Source: Craterostigma plantagineum (lineage: Eukaryota; Streptophyta; Magnoliopsida; Lamiales; Linderniaceae). From it: 64,000 nt of DNA. The notes beneath the pieces are model-generated. The model made no database searches and was not told the origin of the DNA. It saw only the letters and a program-made list of their open reading frames with translations. The translations under genes were made by a program, and so were the position numbers. Position 1 is the first letter of the stretch. Every line of letters starts with the position of its first letter. The stretch lies in assembly GCA_027422505.1 (NCBI GenBank), contig JAPQWV010000017.1:17609501-17673500 (forward strand). The letters are read 5' to 3'. Of this stretch, positions 23,709 to 34,527 are shown piece by piece.

Positions 23709-24772
23709 TTATATTATATATAGAAACATATATATTATTATTATTATTATCATATTTGTATTTATTTTTATCACGCAAGATAAGTAGAAAACACATAGAA
23801 TAGAGCATGTGATAGCACAGAAGATCAGGTAATGCACATATTGCGGAAGATTCAACATGCCTAATTTTCCGACAAGGAATTGAAACCGTTTCTCATCCAA
23901 TGCCTTGGTGAAAATGTCGGCTAGTTGAAACTCAGTGTTCACAAAGTACATCTCTATCGTGCCTTTTTCTACGTGATCTTTGATGAAATGATATATAATG
24001 TCTATGTGTTTCGTGAATGATGAACAGGATTGCAAGTAATGGCGATTGCACTCTGACTATCACTATATATGGGTATATTATTTAGATTGTACCCATAGTC
24101 GCGAAGCTGTGTCCGCATCCACAGCATCTGTGAGCAACAGCTGGAGGCAGCTATGTATTCTGCTTCGGCCGTCGAAGTTGACACGCAGTTCTGCTTTTTG
24201 GATGACCAGCAAACCAGCTTTTCGCCTAAAAATTGAGCGCCACCGCACGTGCTTTTCCTGTCCATTCAGCAACCTGCATAGTCAGCGTCAGTGTAGCCGA
24301 TGAGTTTTAAATTCGTACCCTTTGGATACCATAGGCCAAGGGTAGAGGTGCCCTTAAGGTAGCGTAAAATTCTTTTGACCGCGAGCATATGGGATTCTTT
24401 GAGATCGGCTTGAAAACGGGCACACAAGCATGTGGCAAACATGATGTCCGGCCGGCTCGAAGTAAGGTAGAGAAGAGATCCAATGATACTGCGATACAGT
24501 GTGATGTCGACCGACTTGCCAGAGGGATCGACATCCAACTTGCAGCTTGGTGACATAGGAGTGCTGAGAGGCTTGCTCTGGTCTTGATGAAATTTCTTCA
24601 GAATATCCTTGATGTATTTTGTCTGACTGATGAAAATTCCATCATCGAGCTGCCTGACTTGGAGTCCTAGGAAAAACTGCATCTCTCCCATGTGACTCAT
24701 CTCGAATTTGTTCTTCATGAGATCTCCAAACTTCTTGCTGAGCCGAGGATTTGTTGATCCGAAGATGATGTC
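23709..24772 (-). pseudogene. C-terminal RT and RNase H of element D
   Basis: This is the downstream part of the RT cut by element E. It opens with IIFGSTNPRLSKKFGDLM, which joins the YVDD codons at 38221-38240 on the other side of E. Then come MGEMQFFLGLQVRQLDDGIF, a TASRPDI-like box (LTSSRPDIMFAT), RYLKGTSTLGLWYPKG, and RNase H with DADYAGC, RKSTCGGAQFLGEKLVCW, STAEAEYIAASSCCSQ and [15 protein letters not shown]. Frames change near 24265 and 24020, where one-base shifts separate DYAGC from RKST and NPVHHS from HIDI. The final stop is at 23709; the last 30 or so codons are AT-rich and probably follow a lost stop. Confidence 0.88.
24768..24772 (+). other. Target site duplication ATGTC of element E (left copy)
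   Basis: ATGTC precedes the 5' LTR and recurs at 38221-38225 after the 3' LTR, without mismatch. The duplicated bases belong to the Asp-Asp-Ile codons of the RT active site of D. Confidence 0.95.
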
Positions 24773-25067
24773 TGTTAGGAATATTTTAGAAGTGTCCAAA
24801 ATATTTATTCTAAGTCTTGTAATTTCGTTACAATGTATTTTATAGATGTTTTACGTTATGTTATTGGGTTGTATTTGTAATGGGCTTGTTAGGGGCCCAA
24901 TGGGCTTAAATACCTCACAAGGTATTTAAGCCTAAACCCTAACACTAATTAATTCAAGTTTCCATTTGCAAAATCTCACGTATTCAACATTAAACCTCTA
25001 AAGTACACAATTCACATTCTACGAAGGTTTAATCTGTTGAAGTGTTCTTGGATAATCTGGAATTACA
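24773..25067 (+). repeat. 5' LTR of element E
   Basis: 295 bp, TGTTAGGAATATTTTAGAAG to TCTGGAATTACA. It differs from the 3' LTR by G/T, C/A and A/T at three sites. It contains an inverted stretch around GGGCCCAATGGGCTTAAATACC and ACCTCACAAGGTATTTAAGC. No strong TATA box is visible. Confidence 0.97.
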
Positions 25068-25069
25068 AG

Positions 25070-25081
25070 TGGTATCAGGGC
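25070..25081 (+). promoter_or_regulatory. Primer binding site of element E
   Basis: TGGTATCAGGGC, two bases after the LTR end, matches the TGGTATCAGAGC complement of plant initiator tRNA-Met except at one base. Minus-strand DNA synthesis of the element would start here. Confidence 0.92.
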
Positions 25082-26093
25082 AAGCGTGTAGGTGAGGAAA
25101 CTTCATTTCAAGCTTTTTAGTATTAAGCAGTTTGAGCTCTTGCGTGGTAGTCATCCTCGGTCACAAAGCTCAGACTCATGTGTATAAGCCATTCTCGGAG
25201 ATACTCTATTTGTTAAGGCAGGTTTGTGTAGCTATCAGTTCTGAGTCATCAAATTGGTCTTCGTGGAGGTTGTATCAGATTTGTTGAATTTCTGTCTAAA
25301 ACATTTGAAGAACAGCCCTGTCCTTCAGTCTGTTCTTGAGTTTGCGAACAGAATTTTTTTTTGGGAACTAGGTTTGCGAACTCAAGGATTCCTTTTGATT
25401 TCGCGGCTCATTCATCTTACAAGACTACTTTGCGATTCTAAGTACCCATACTTGGTTTGCTGGTTTTCAAGTTTGTGCATCGACACTTCGCAAAGTTCTA
25501 CTTTGCGGGTTCGACGTTACCAAGCCGACAGATTTTCGAAGATCAACGTCTCAGGTTATTCGTCACTTCACGGATTCAGGTCAATTTGCGAACTCAGATA
25601 GCACTTTGCGAACTCTTGTCTACTTCGCGAATCCGAAACACTTTGCGACCTCTTAACTCATTGCGAACTTGCTACTACTTCGCGGATTCAGGTCAATTTG
25701 CGAACTCAGATAGCACTTTGCGAACTCTTGTCTACTTCGCGAATCCGAAACACTTTGCGACCTCTTGACTCATTGCGAACTTTCTACTACTTCGCGGATT
25801 CAGGTCAATTTGCGAACTCAAATAGCACTTTGCGAACTCTGCTCACTTCGCGAATCAAGATAGTTTGCGAATCTTCTCATTAACCCGTGAAGCGATAATT
25901 TTTCGAACTCACACATCAATTCGCAAAGTAACAAATCACTTCCTCAATTCGCAAACTCTTAGTACTATCCACTCTTGTGAAACATACCCATATATTTCAA
26001 AATCAATTCTAAATTTGATTTGGACCAAAATTCACAATTCAATTCCAACCTTCCTCACATTACACGTTAACGATCATATCCAAAACACAAGCA
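25082..26093 (+). repeat. Leader of element E with TTTGCGAACTC motifs and 112-bp tandem repeat
   Basis: Non-coding leader between the primer binding site and Gag. From about 25330 to 25960 the motifs TTTGCGAAC, TTCGCGAAT and TTCGCGGATTC recur many times. Within this, a unit of 112 bp is tandemly repeated: CGGATTCAGG starts at 25571, 25683 and 25795, with the third copy incomplete. The same motifs return in the pol-ORF3 spacer at 33170-34340. Confidence 0.85.
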
Positions 26094-27232
26094 ATGGACT
26101 CTTTCAGCATGGGAAATGATGTTAGACCTCCCATCATCCGACATGGAGAATACGCAGTCTGGAAGAGAAGATTCATCAACTTCATAGAAAGCAAGGACAA
26201 TTCTGAGAACCTGCTGGAATCTATTTACAATGGACCTACACAGTATTGGACCATAATTCCTGCCACTACTGACACCACTCCTGCAAGAGAGGAACATAGG
26301 ATCTTGAAAACTGCTGACCAATGCAGTGATGAAGAAAACCTGCGACTAAAGGCAGACAAAGTGGCGAAATCATACATGATGCAAGTCATTCCCAATCACA
26401 TTTTGATGCAACTCGAATGTGGTGATAGCGCAAAGAAATGTGGGATACTCTTCGAATTATGATGCAGGGGACAGAAGTCAATACAATGGCAAGAATGGCG
26501 AACACACTCATCTCATATGACCGCTTTCATGCTAACAAAGGAGAAACTCTCCAAGAAACCTTTCATCGATTTCTTGTTCTTCTAAACGAGCTAAAGATGA
26601 ATGGAGTCACAAAAAGCATAATGGAGATCAATATCAAATTCTTAGGATCACTTCATCCAGAATGGGAGGGTACTGCAATTATGATTAGACAAATGAACGA
26701 CATAACCAAAGTTAGCATTCATACATTATTTGACTACCTCAATCAACATTCCAATCACGTGGAGAAACGAAGGGAGGAAATCAAATCAATAGGAAGCGAC
26801 TCACTGGCTCTTATGACTGAACGATCATCAAGAAAACAATCCAAGGACAAAGAAATTATCCAGTCATCACAAGTTAAGGAGGGAGGAGACTCTGCTGATG
26901 ACGAATCCAAGGATCTTACTAAACATGGAAACCAGGAGATTACCCTCAAGGATCTTGCTAAGCAACTCGCTCTTGTCTCGAATTTTGTCAGAAGAAGTAT
27001 TATAAGAAGACTGGATCCTCCTCCAATCGTCAAAGAACCTCCTCCAATTCTAAAGGAAAGACTCAAGATGAGGAAAACAACTCTGAAACTCCTCATCAAG
27101 GCGGCAAATGCTTCAACTGCGGAAAGAATGGACACTTTGCTAGAGAGTGCAGAATGCCCAAGAAAAAGGATGTTAACTATTACCGCCGAAAAGTTCAATT
27201 GGCTGAACAAAAAGAAAAAGGACTGGTCTTAA
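26094..27232 (+). pseudogene. Gag of element E
   Basis: Starts MDSFSMGNDVRPPIIRHGEY, the same N-terminus as D (MDAY...GND). It continues through WKRRFINFIESKD and a UBN2-type core (MWDTLRIMMQGTEVNTMARM, TFHRFLVLLNELKMNG, FLGSLHPEWEGTAIMI). The frame breaks at about 26437, where one A is missing from an A run before the MWDTL codons. It breaks again at about 26990, after which a KKYYKK basic stretch and the CCHC knuckle CFNCGKNGHFAREC (27115-27156) lie in the frame of the linker. Frames used are therefore 26094-26437, 26438-about 26990, then the frame entering 27154. Confidence 0.88.
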
Positions 27233-28806
27233 TGGCAGAAGAGGACCATTGGCTTGAAGATACCTCAGACATCGAGAATGAGAACGTGGCACTGATGGCC
27301 AAGCTGGATGACGAAGAAGATGGAGCTGGAGCTGAAGGAAGTGAGTCAGACAGGGAAACCTCTAACAATTCAGACATGGTGGAGGTAAGTGAAGCAGATT
27401 ATGATTCTTTACTTAAGATGATAAATGAATTTTTATCCTTATATAAATCTAACAAATTGGGGAAAAGGAAAATCAAGGAACTAGAAGCTAACTTAGAGAA
27501 GAATTTAGTAGTATTAGATAAGTTTAGATATGATTATGCATGTGAGAAGAATCGTGTAATTGTAGCAAATGAAAAAATTGTTAATCTAGAAATACAAGTG
27601 CAAAAATCCGAAGCTAAAGCCAAGGATTTAGAAAAGGAAATGAAATCTCATAGAGATCAGGCAATGGACGCTGCAATTAAATATGACTTACTAAGTAAAG
27701 AACGGGAAAAACTGTACACCAAAATAAAAAAATTGGAGGACCTTTTAACCCGACGAGATCAGTCAGAACAAACGATCTTCTTGAACAAACCTGCTAACGT
27801 TGATTTTTATAATCCCTATAAAGGACTAGGTTTTGAAAACCCATATAAGTTAAAACAAGGCATATCAAGTTCACCATATCTATATGATCTCAAATTTATG
27901 CAGACAGGTTGCCTCGCTAATCTCATGCCTTTTGTTAGTGAAAATGAGACATCAACACACAGTAAAACTCAAACATCTTTTAACTACACAGAACTAAATG
28001 ATAGTTATAAGGAGAGAAGTTGTCCAGCAATAACCGAATTTGAGTCAGATATTTCTCGTCCAAATGAAGGAGAAACCTCAGGTGTATCGGAAAGTATGGC
28101 ACCGATGGTTACACATGCAACAGGATATATGCCTGATTGCATAAAGAAAATCAGTGACCTTCACTCCACTATCGAAAGCGAGAGGAAGTCATTTGATAAA
28201 GAAATGCAGAAACTTCTTCAGGAAATATCTTCACTTAAAGAAAAATTAAGATTACACACAATTTCATACACCTTAGTTTCGCATAACAAAATTTCCTGCA
28301 CTAATACATTGAAATTTTCAGGACCCACAAAAGAGCCATTGAAGGGGCACGTATGGGTTAAAAAGGAAGATATCTTGAAGGAGAATAGTGATCTCAATAC
28401 ACCTTTTGTCATTGAGTATTTTCCTTCCAAAACTTTTATACCTTCTTTATTTCACCATGTACCGAAAAAACTATCTTCAAAGTTTTCCGTGCATGATCAT
28501 GTCACCAAGCAAACTCACAAAACAATTCCTAAAAACAATATTACAAAGCCAAGAGACGAATCAAAACCAAAAGCTATCAAAGAACCTGTCAAACCTGCTA
28601 AAACAAAAAAAATCATGTCTAAACTTAAGACAAAGAGACCCTTAATAGAGCACAAATGGGTTCCTAAGCTTTGGACTGCAGGAAAACAACAAACCCCAAC
28701 CCTAGAAACAATTAGTGACTCTGTGTCATCCACTAACAATGGAAAATCAAGGGAATCTAAACGGACTAATAAACATAGGTGGACCCATATTTCAATGGGT
28801 ACCTAA
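27154..28806 (+). pseudogene. Coiled-coil linker between Gag and protease, element E
   Basis: An open frame of 550 codons continuing from the zinc knuckle. It holds LMAEEDHWLEDTSDIENENV (the counterpart of D's LMAKQDQWLEDTS), then a long helical Lys/Glu-rich section about 27410-27760 (EANLEKNLVVLDKFRYDYAC, KSEAKAKDLEKEMKSHRDQA). A polar stretch with TSFNYTELND follows, then a second helix near 28140-28250 and a basic, Pro/Lys-rich end. The pattern repeats in A and D. A structural role in particle assembly is possible but not shown. Confidence 0.8.
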
Positions 28807-30585
28807 AACCCTCTAGTTTTATTTTGCAGGCCCTTCATGTGTGGTACTTAGATTCTGGTTGCTCCACACACATGACTGGGACAAAGGGACTATTGAGCAA
28901 CTACGTTGATAGACCAGGAGGACTGGTACGCTTTGGTAATAGCAATGGAGCCAGAATCCTTGGTTATGGCGATCTCATATGCAATCGACTCACAATTAAA
29001 CAAGTCTCGTATGTTGAAGGATTGACACACAACCTCTTATCAATAGGACTGTTCAGTGATTTTGGACTCCAAGTTGTGTTTCTAAAGAAAACTTGCAAAA
29101 TTCTCAATGCCAATGGCGAAGAACTTCTTACTGGAACTCGCAAGACAAATCTTTACACCATCGATATTAGAACTGTCAAACCAAAGACTGATATCTGCCT
29201 AATCTCCAAAGCAAATTCAACTCAAAATGACTTATGGCACCAGCGGTTATCTCATCTTAACTTCAAGACCCTTAACAAGCTGTCAACCAACAACTTGGCT
29301 ATTGGACTACCATCACTGAAGTACCAAAAAGAGCATATGTGCTCTGCTTGTGAGAAAGGAAAAATGAAGAGAGCTTCACATCCTACAAAACACACAGCAT
29401 CCACTCAACATCCTCTAGAGCTCTTACACATGGATCTGTGTGGCCCGATGCGAACTGAAAGCATAAGTGGAAAGCGGTATATGCTGGTTATCGTCGACGA
29501 CTTTTCCAGATATACTTGGGTACGCTTCTTACGAACTAAATCAGAGACAGTCGAACATATTCCAAATCTAATCAGAACAACACAGAACCTACTCCAGAGT
29601 AGTGTTAAAATAGTTAGATCAGACAATGGAACATAATTCAAGAATCAACAGCTCAGTGACTTCTACGAATCCATTGGAATTACTCAACAGTTTTCTGCTA
29701 TCTACACACCTCAACAAAATGGGGTTGTCGAAAGGCGAAATCGAACACTCGTAGAGGCTGCCCGAACAATGATCATCCAATCATCACTACCTCATTTCCT
29801 TTGGGCTGAGGCAATGAATACTGCTTGCTATAGGCAGAATCGCACAAACATTCATCTAAGATTTGGTAAGACGCCCTATGAACTTATAAACGGAAGACTG
29901 CCCAACATTGCCCATTTTTCGAATTTTTGGATGCAAGTGCTTCGTCGCCAACGACCGCGAAGACAAGTCCAAGCTTGATCCAAAAGCAACTGAAGGAATC
30001 TTCGTAGGCTACTCTGCACTGTCTAAGGCGTACAGGATACTTCTCAGAGACAGAATGATGATCATTGAAAGCATAAATGTCACCTTTGATGAAGGACTGG
30101 AATTTTCTACTGAGCATAGCAGTTTGAGACAAGCATCTAGAACACCACACCTTATTCACTCTCATACAGAAGAAGGAGAGTGTTCGAGAGATGCCTCTGA
30201 ACGGAATTCTTCAGAACCGGGATCGGACAAAGAAAGTTTGAAGCCAGATCAACAAGCAACTGACAATTCTAGACAAAGCAACCCCACGTGCTTCACCCAA
30301 CGAGCTCAAGAGGAACTGGATCTGGATCTCCTTTTTGAACATATATATATCTCTCAAAATCAGAGAAGACCATCCACCGATCCTTTTCCGAATACTGAAT
30401 CCAGTCCTAGTTCATCAACTCGTGATCCTGAACCTATTCCTAACGAGACAATTCCTCCCTCAGATGCAGAAGCCTCGACCCCAGCAACTTTGACGACAAC
30501 GCAGACAGAGGCCTCCTCTTCAACTTCAGCAAGCAACACTACCGCGTCTGCAATCGACTATCCACTAAGTGAGGAATCCCAATAG
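28806..30585 (+). pseudogene. Protease and integrase of element E
   Basis: HVWYLDSGCSTHMTGTKGLL marks the protease active site near 28840-28900. Then GAG-pre-integrase (DLWHQRLSHLNFKTLNKL, CSACEKGKMKRASH) and the integrase core (LLHMDLCGPMRTESISGKRY). At 29634 a TAA replaces the Glu codon in the DNGTEF motif, a one-base nonsense change; the frame then continues through [20 protein letters not shown]. One extra T in a T run near 29918 shifts IFGCKCFVANDRE into the next frame, which runs through [20 protein letters not shown] and the [10 protein letters not shown] linker to a stop at 30585. The integrase is therefore interrupted twice. Confidence 0.9.
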
Positions 30586-30608
30586 ACGAAACGACATTAC
30601 CCCACGTA

Positions 30609-32253
30609 ATGAAATGGGTCCGACATCATCCTACAGATCAAATAATAGGAGATCCCAATACAGGAGTAACGACTGGAAGATCACATTCAAATGAGTGTAA
30701 TTTCACATGTTTCTTGAGCCAAACAGAACCTAAACGAGTAGTTGACGCACTACGGGATCCTAACTGGATAATGTCTATGCAAGAAGAGATTAATCAATTC
30801 GAACGTCTCAAAGTATGGAACTTAGTTCCTCGTCCAAAAGGGAAGACTGTGATCGGAACAAAGTGGGTATTTAAAAACAAAAAGGATGAAGATGGTATTG
30901 TAGTTCGAAACAAAGCCAGGCTCGTTGCTAAGGGATATAATCAACAGGAAGGAATTGATTACGATGAAACGTTTGCCCCTGTAGCCAGAATCGAAGCTAT
31001 TAGATTATTTCTTGCATACGCAGCACACAAAGACTTTATTGTCTATCAAATGGACGTAAAAACAGCCTTCTTGAACGGAATTCTGAAAGAAGAAGTGTAT
31101 GTGTCACAGCCAGACGGATTTCTCAATGCTGACCATCCCGACTTTGTTTACAAACTCGACAAATCACTGTACGGACTTAAACAAGCTCCAAGGCCTGGTA
31201 TGAGGTGCTGTCCGACTTTCTTATCTCCTCAGGTTTCACGAAAGGGAAAATTGACACTACTTTGTTCATAAAGAAAGATGGTTCTGATATCATGCTTGTG
31301 CAAATCTACGTGGATGATATTATTTTTGGCTCTACTAATCCGAAACTTTGTGAAGAATTTAGCATTCTGATGCAATCACAATTTGAAATGAGTATGATGG
31401 GAGAAATGTCATTCTTCCTCGGATTACAAATCAAACAACTTCAGGATGGGATTTTTATCAATCAATCAAAGTACATCCACGATATTCTCAGAAAATATGG
31501 GATCGACAAGAGCAAATCATCAAGCACTCCAATGTCCACCTCATGCTCCCTCGATGCAGATCACTTAGGTGAACCTATCGATGTTACTCATTACAGAGTG
31601 ATCATTGGATCACTGCTCTACCTTACAGCTAGTCGACCAGACATCTTATTCTCTACATGCCTCTGCGCTCGATTTCAAGCTAACCCCAAGGAGTCGCATC
31701 TTCATGCTGTCAAAAGAATCTTGAAATATCTGAAAGGAACACCAGACCTTGGACTGTGGTATCCTAAGAACTCAAATATGAAACTAATAGAGTATTCTGA
31801 CGCAGACTTTGCAGGTTGCAGACTAGCAGAAAAAGCACTTCTGGACACATCCAATTCCTAGGTGACAAGCTTGTATGTTGGGCCTCGAAGAAACAAAATT
31901 GTGTGTCAACTTCCACGGCGGAAGCAGAATACGTTGTTGCAGCAAGTTGCTGCTCCCAAATTTTTTGGATCAGAACTCAACTACGGGACTACGGGTTTGA
32001 TCTAAATAGAGTTCCTATTTACTGTGATTCCAAGAGTGCTATCGCAATTACATGTAACCCTGTTCATCACTCACGCACTAAGCACATAGATCTTCGATAT
32101 CACTTCATAAAGGACCACGTAGAAAGAGGCATAATAAAAATGTATTTTGTCAATACAGAGATTCAACTAGCCAATTTGCTTACAAAAGCATTGGATGAAA
32201 AACGCTTCCAATTCTTAGTTGCAAAGTTGGGAATGTTGAACCTCAATTTTTAA
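30609..32253 (+). pseudogene. Reverse transcriptase and RNase H of element E
   Basis: RT motifs [40 protein letters not shown] and [20 protein letters not shown] lie in the first frame. One missing G near 31193 (the Ala-Trp-Tyr after KQAPR) shifts the rest. YVDDIIFG is at about 31309-31332. RNase H continues with GLWYPKNSNMKLIEYSDADF; a second one-base shift near 31820 precedes TSRKSTSGHIQFLGDKLVCW, STAEAEYVVAASCCSQ and [15 protein letters not shown]. The end reads TEIQLANLLTKALDEKRF and stops at 32253. All catalytic boxes are recognisable, but three frames are used. Confidence 0.92.
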
Positions 32254-34527
32254 TTTCGATTATGCCTTCCTACAGTTCACTATTTATCTATTTGTTATGT
32301 TTCTCCTTCTCACTTATTTTGTGCGTGTTTATTATGTTAATTAGTTAATTAGATCTCAATTTTTTTCTCCTTTTTACTTACTTTCTGTCTTTCAATAAAT
32401 TTATCTGTGTTCAATAAGTCGATGTAGCGCCAATGCTGATGGCCCTACATCGAGGGGAGAAAAATACTATATCCATGCATCGAGGGGGAGTTAGTGAATT
32501 CATTCAATCATTTTTTTAGATACTCGATAGGCATTGTATCTAGGGGGAGTTTTTCAACAAATACTTATTCAAGAAACAACAACTCTCTCAAACACGTAAA
32601 ACATTCATAATACGCAGATAACTCTCAAAAACTCGTATGCCCTATTAAGACCCAAAGCAGAATAGCAAGTAAAGCAACGAATAAGCTCAAAAAAAGAAAA
32701 ATTTCAAAAACCAGCATATTCAAGTTATGCTCAAAGTCACGTCTTAACTCTGCCTGTTCCTTGAGCTTCTTCTCTTCTTCCTGCTTCTGCCAATTCATTT
32801 GTAAACGAGAAAATAAGAAATAAGTTAGTTCTTAGATGTAAGGTACTTCAATCAGACTTGAGACATATCTATTTATAAACTAGATGACAGAAACTTAAGT
32901 CATTTATTGTCCCGACATTAAGACGAATTTTTGAATAAGGCGACGATTTTCTTCTCCAATAAGGATATCGTATCATGAAAATCGATCTTGGAAAACCCAT
33001 AGATTTGATGTTATCCTTGTGATTGATTGCGTCAAATTGGTAGTATTCGGGTCATTACTAGATTACTTGATATCGTTGGTAAGTTGAAAATCTCGTACAT
33101 TCATTGTTTCTTCCTAGGTCAATTTCTAAAATTCCATTGCAAATCAATTATTAGAATTGAGATTCGGAAACTATACTCGTTTGCGAATCAAAAGCTCAAT
33201 TCGCGAAATCATAATTCGCTAAACTCTTAGTGAACAATTCGTGAAATTGTCAAACTAAAAATTTACTATGCGGTTGAAAACAACAAGCTCGCAAAGTTCT
33301 CTCTTTCAGCTTAGAATTCGCAAACTAAAACTCATTTTGACAACTGTTATTCGCAAACCATCTCCAATTTTGACCAGTCAATGAGTAAAATTGCGAACTC
33401 ACAGCTCTCAAATCGCAAACTGATCGATTCGCAAACTAACGTGACTTTGCAATCTTAAGTGGGCCTTTATCTCAAAAGGTTACAGCCCAGCTCTAAACTA
33501 GGGTTCATACTTTAGGCCCACGAAGTTTTTATGTTAACCAATCCACAAACTGAACTCGCAAAACAAAAAAAAATCCTAAATCATAAAACCCTCCTTTGCG
33601 AATCCCGTTCATCAAATCTTCCATCGTCGCTTGAATATTCTGTGGTTTGCTTGCTTAAATCGTTACCGTCACATACTCAGCGTCTTCTCTGTGGTATGGA
33701 TGAAAAGTTGCTCTAACTTTTCCTGTTTTTTTTTTCTATTATTTTATTTTAACGATTGATTTCTTAAATTACAGGAGTGCTTTCTCGAAGAACAGGTGTT
33801 TTGCAGTTGAATCCTGTAGAAATTTTGTTGTTTTTAGTGATAACACGAGCTTATCTGTTTGATTTATGTACTGAAATCGAGTTTATCTTCTCAAATCTGG
33901 TTTTTCAAAACGATGGATTTCAAATTGGGTTCGAAATTTTTTTTAAAAAAAAAGGGGTACATTTTGATTCTTCATAATGGAACATTGCGGGTCCAAAAGT
34001 GTTTATTTTTCTCAAACTCGCAAATCACTCACTTTGCGGGTCCTTCACTTTGCGGCTTTGACCGTCTGACTGCCTACTTCGCGAATTCGAAGATCGCTTA
34101 TCTTGGGATTCACAAATTTGATTCTACGAATTGGTGCTTTGCGATTCCTTGATTGACCTGGTCAATTTGCGAATCCTGAGTTTGCGATACAGAATACGCA
34201 AAGTTATTTTCAACCAACCCGCAAACCTCTCAAATTGCAAGATAAACTTCACAAAGTTCTTTTTAATAAACCCGCAAACCTTTAAGTTCGCAAAATACGA
34301 TTTGCCAAGATGAAACTAAGTACTTTAAAGTGAACCCGCAAATCATACTTAGGAAAGTTTCGACAAAATTTTCTCAAATGGGCCAAAGTATTGGGCCAAG
34401 ATTTTTTTTCTAAAACGAATTTCTTTTTCCCAACCCATCACTACTCATAACAACTATCATGGCATATCTAATCACGTTTATCTTCTGTGTTGCAGTTTCA
34501 GCAGCACTTCCCGGTGTTAAAAAAAAA
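32254..34527 (+). repeat. Pol-ORF3 spacer of element E
   Basis: Non-coding. Three purine tracts follow pol: CGAGGGGAGAAAA at 32451, CGAGGGGGAG at 32481 and TAGGGGGAG at 32541. They resemble the real polypurine tract at 37912. From about 33170 to 34340 the motifs TTTGCGAA, TTCGCAAAC and TTCGCGAAT recur many times, the same vocabulary as the leader. The spacer ends in an acceptor-like TTCTGTGTTGCAG (to 34495), 32 bases before the ORF3 ATG. A hydrophobic reading from 34459 spans this acceptor and is not taken as coding. Confidence 0.75.

Noticed and set aside
25560..25870. CRISPR-like spaced repeats
   Set aside because: Units are 112-bp tandem copies without unique spacers, and the genome is a plant.
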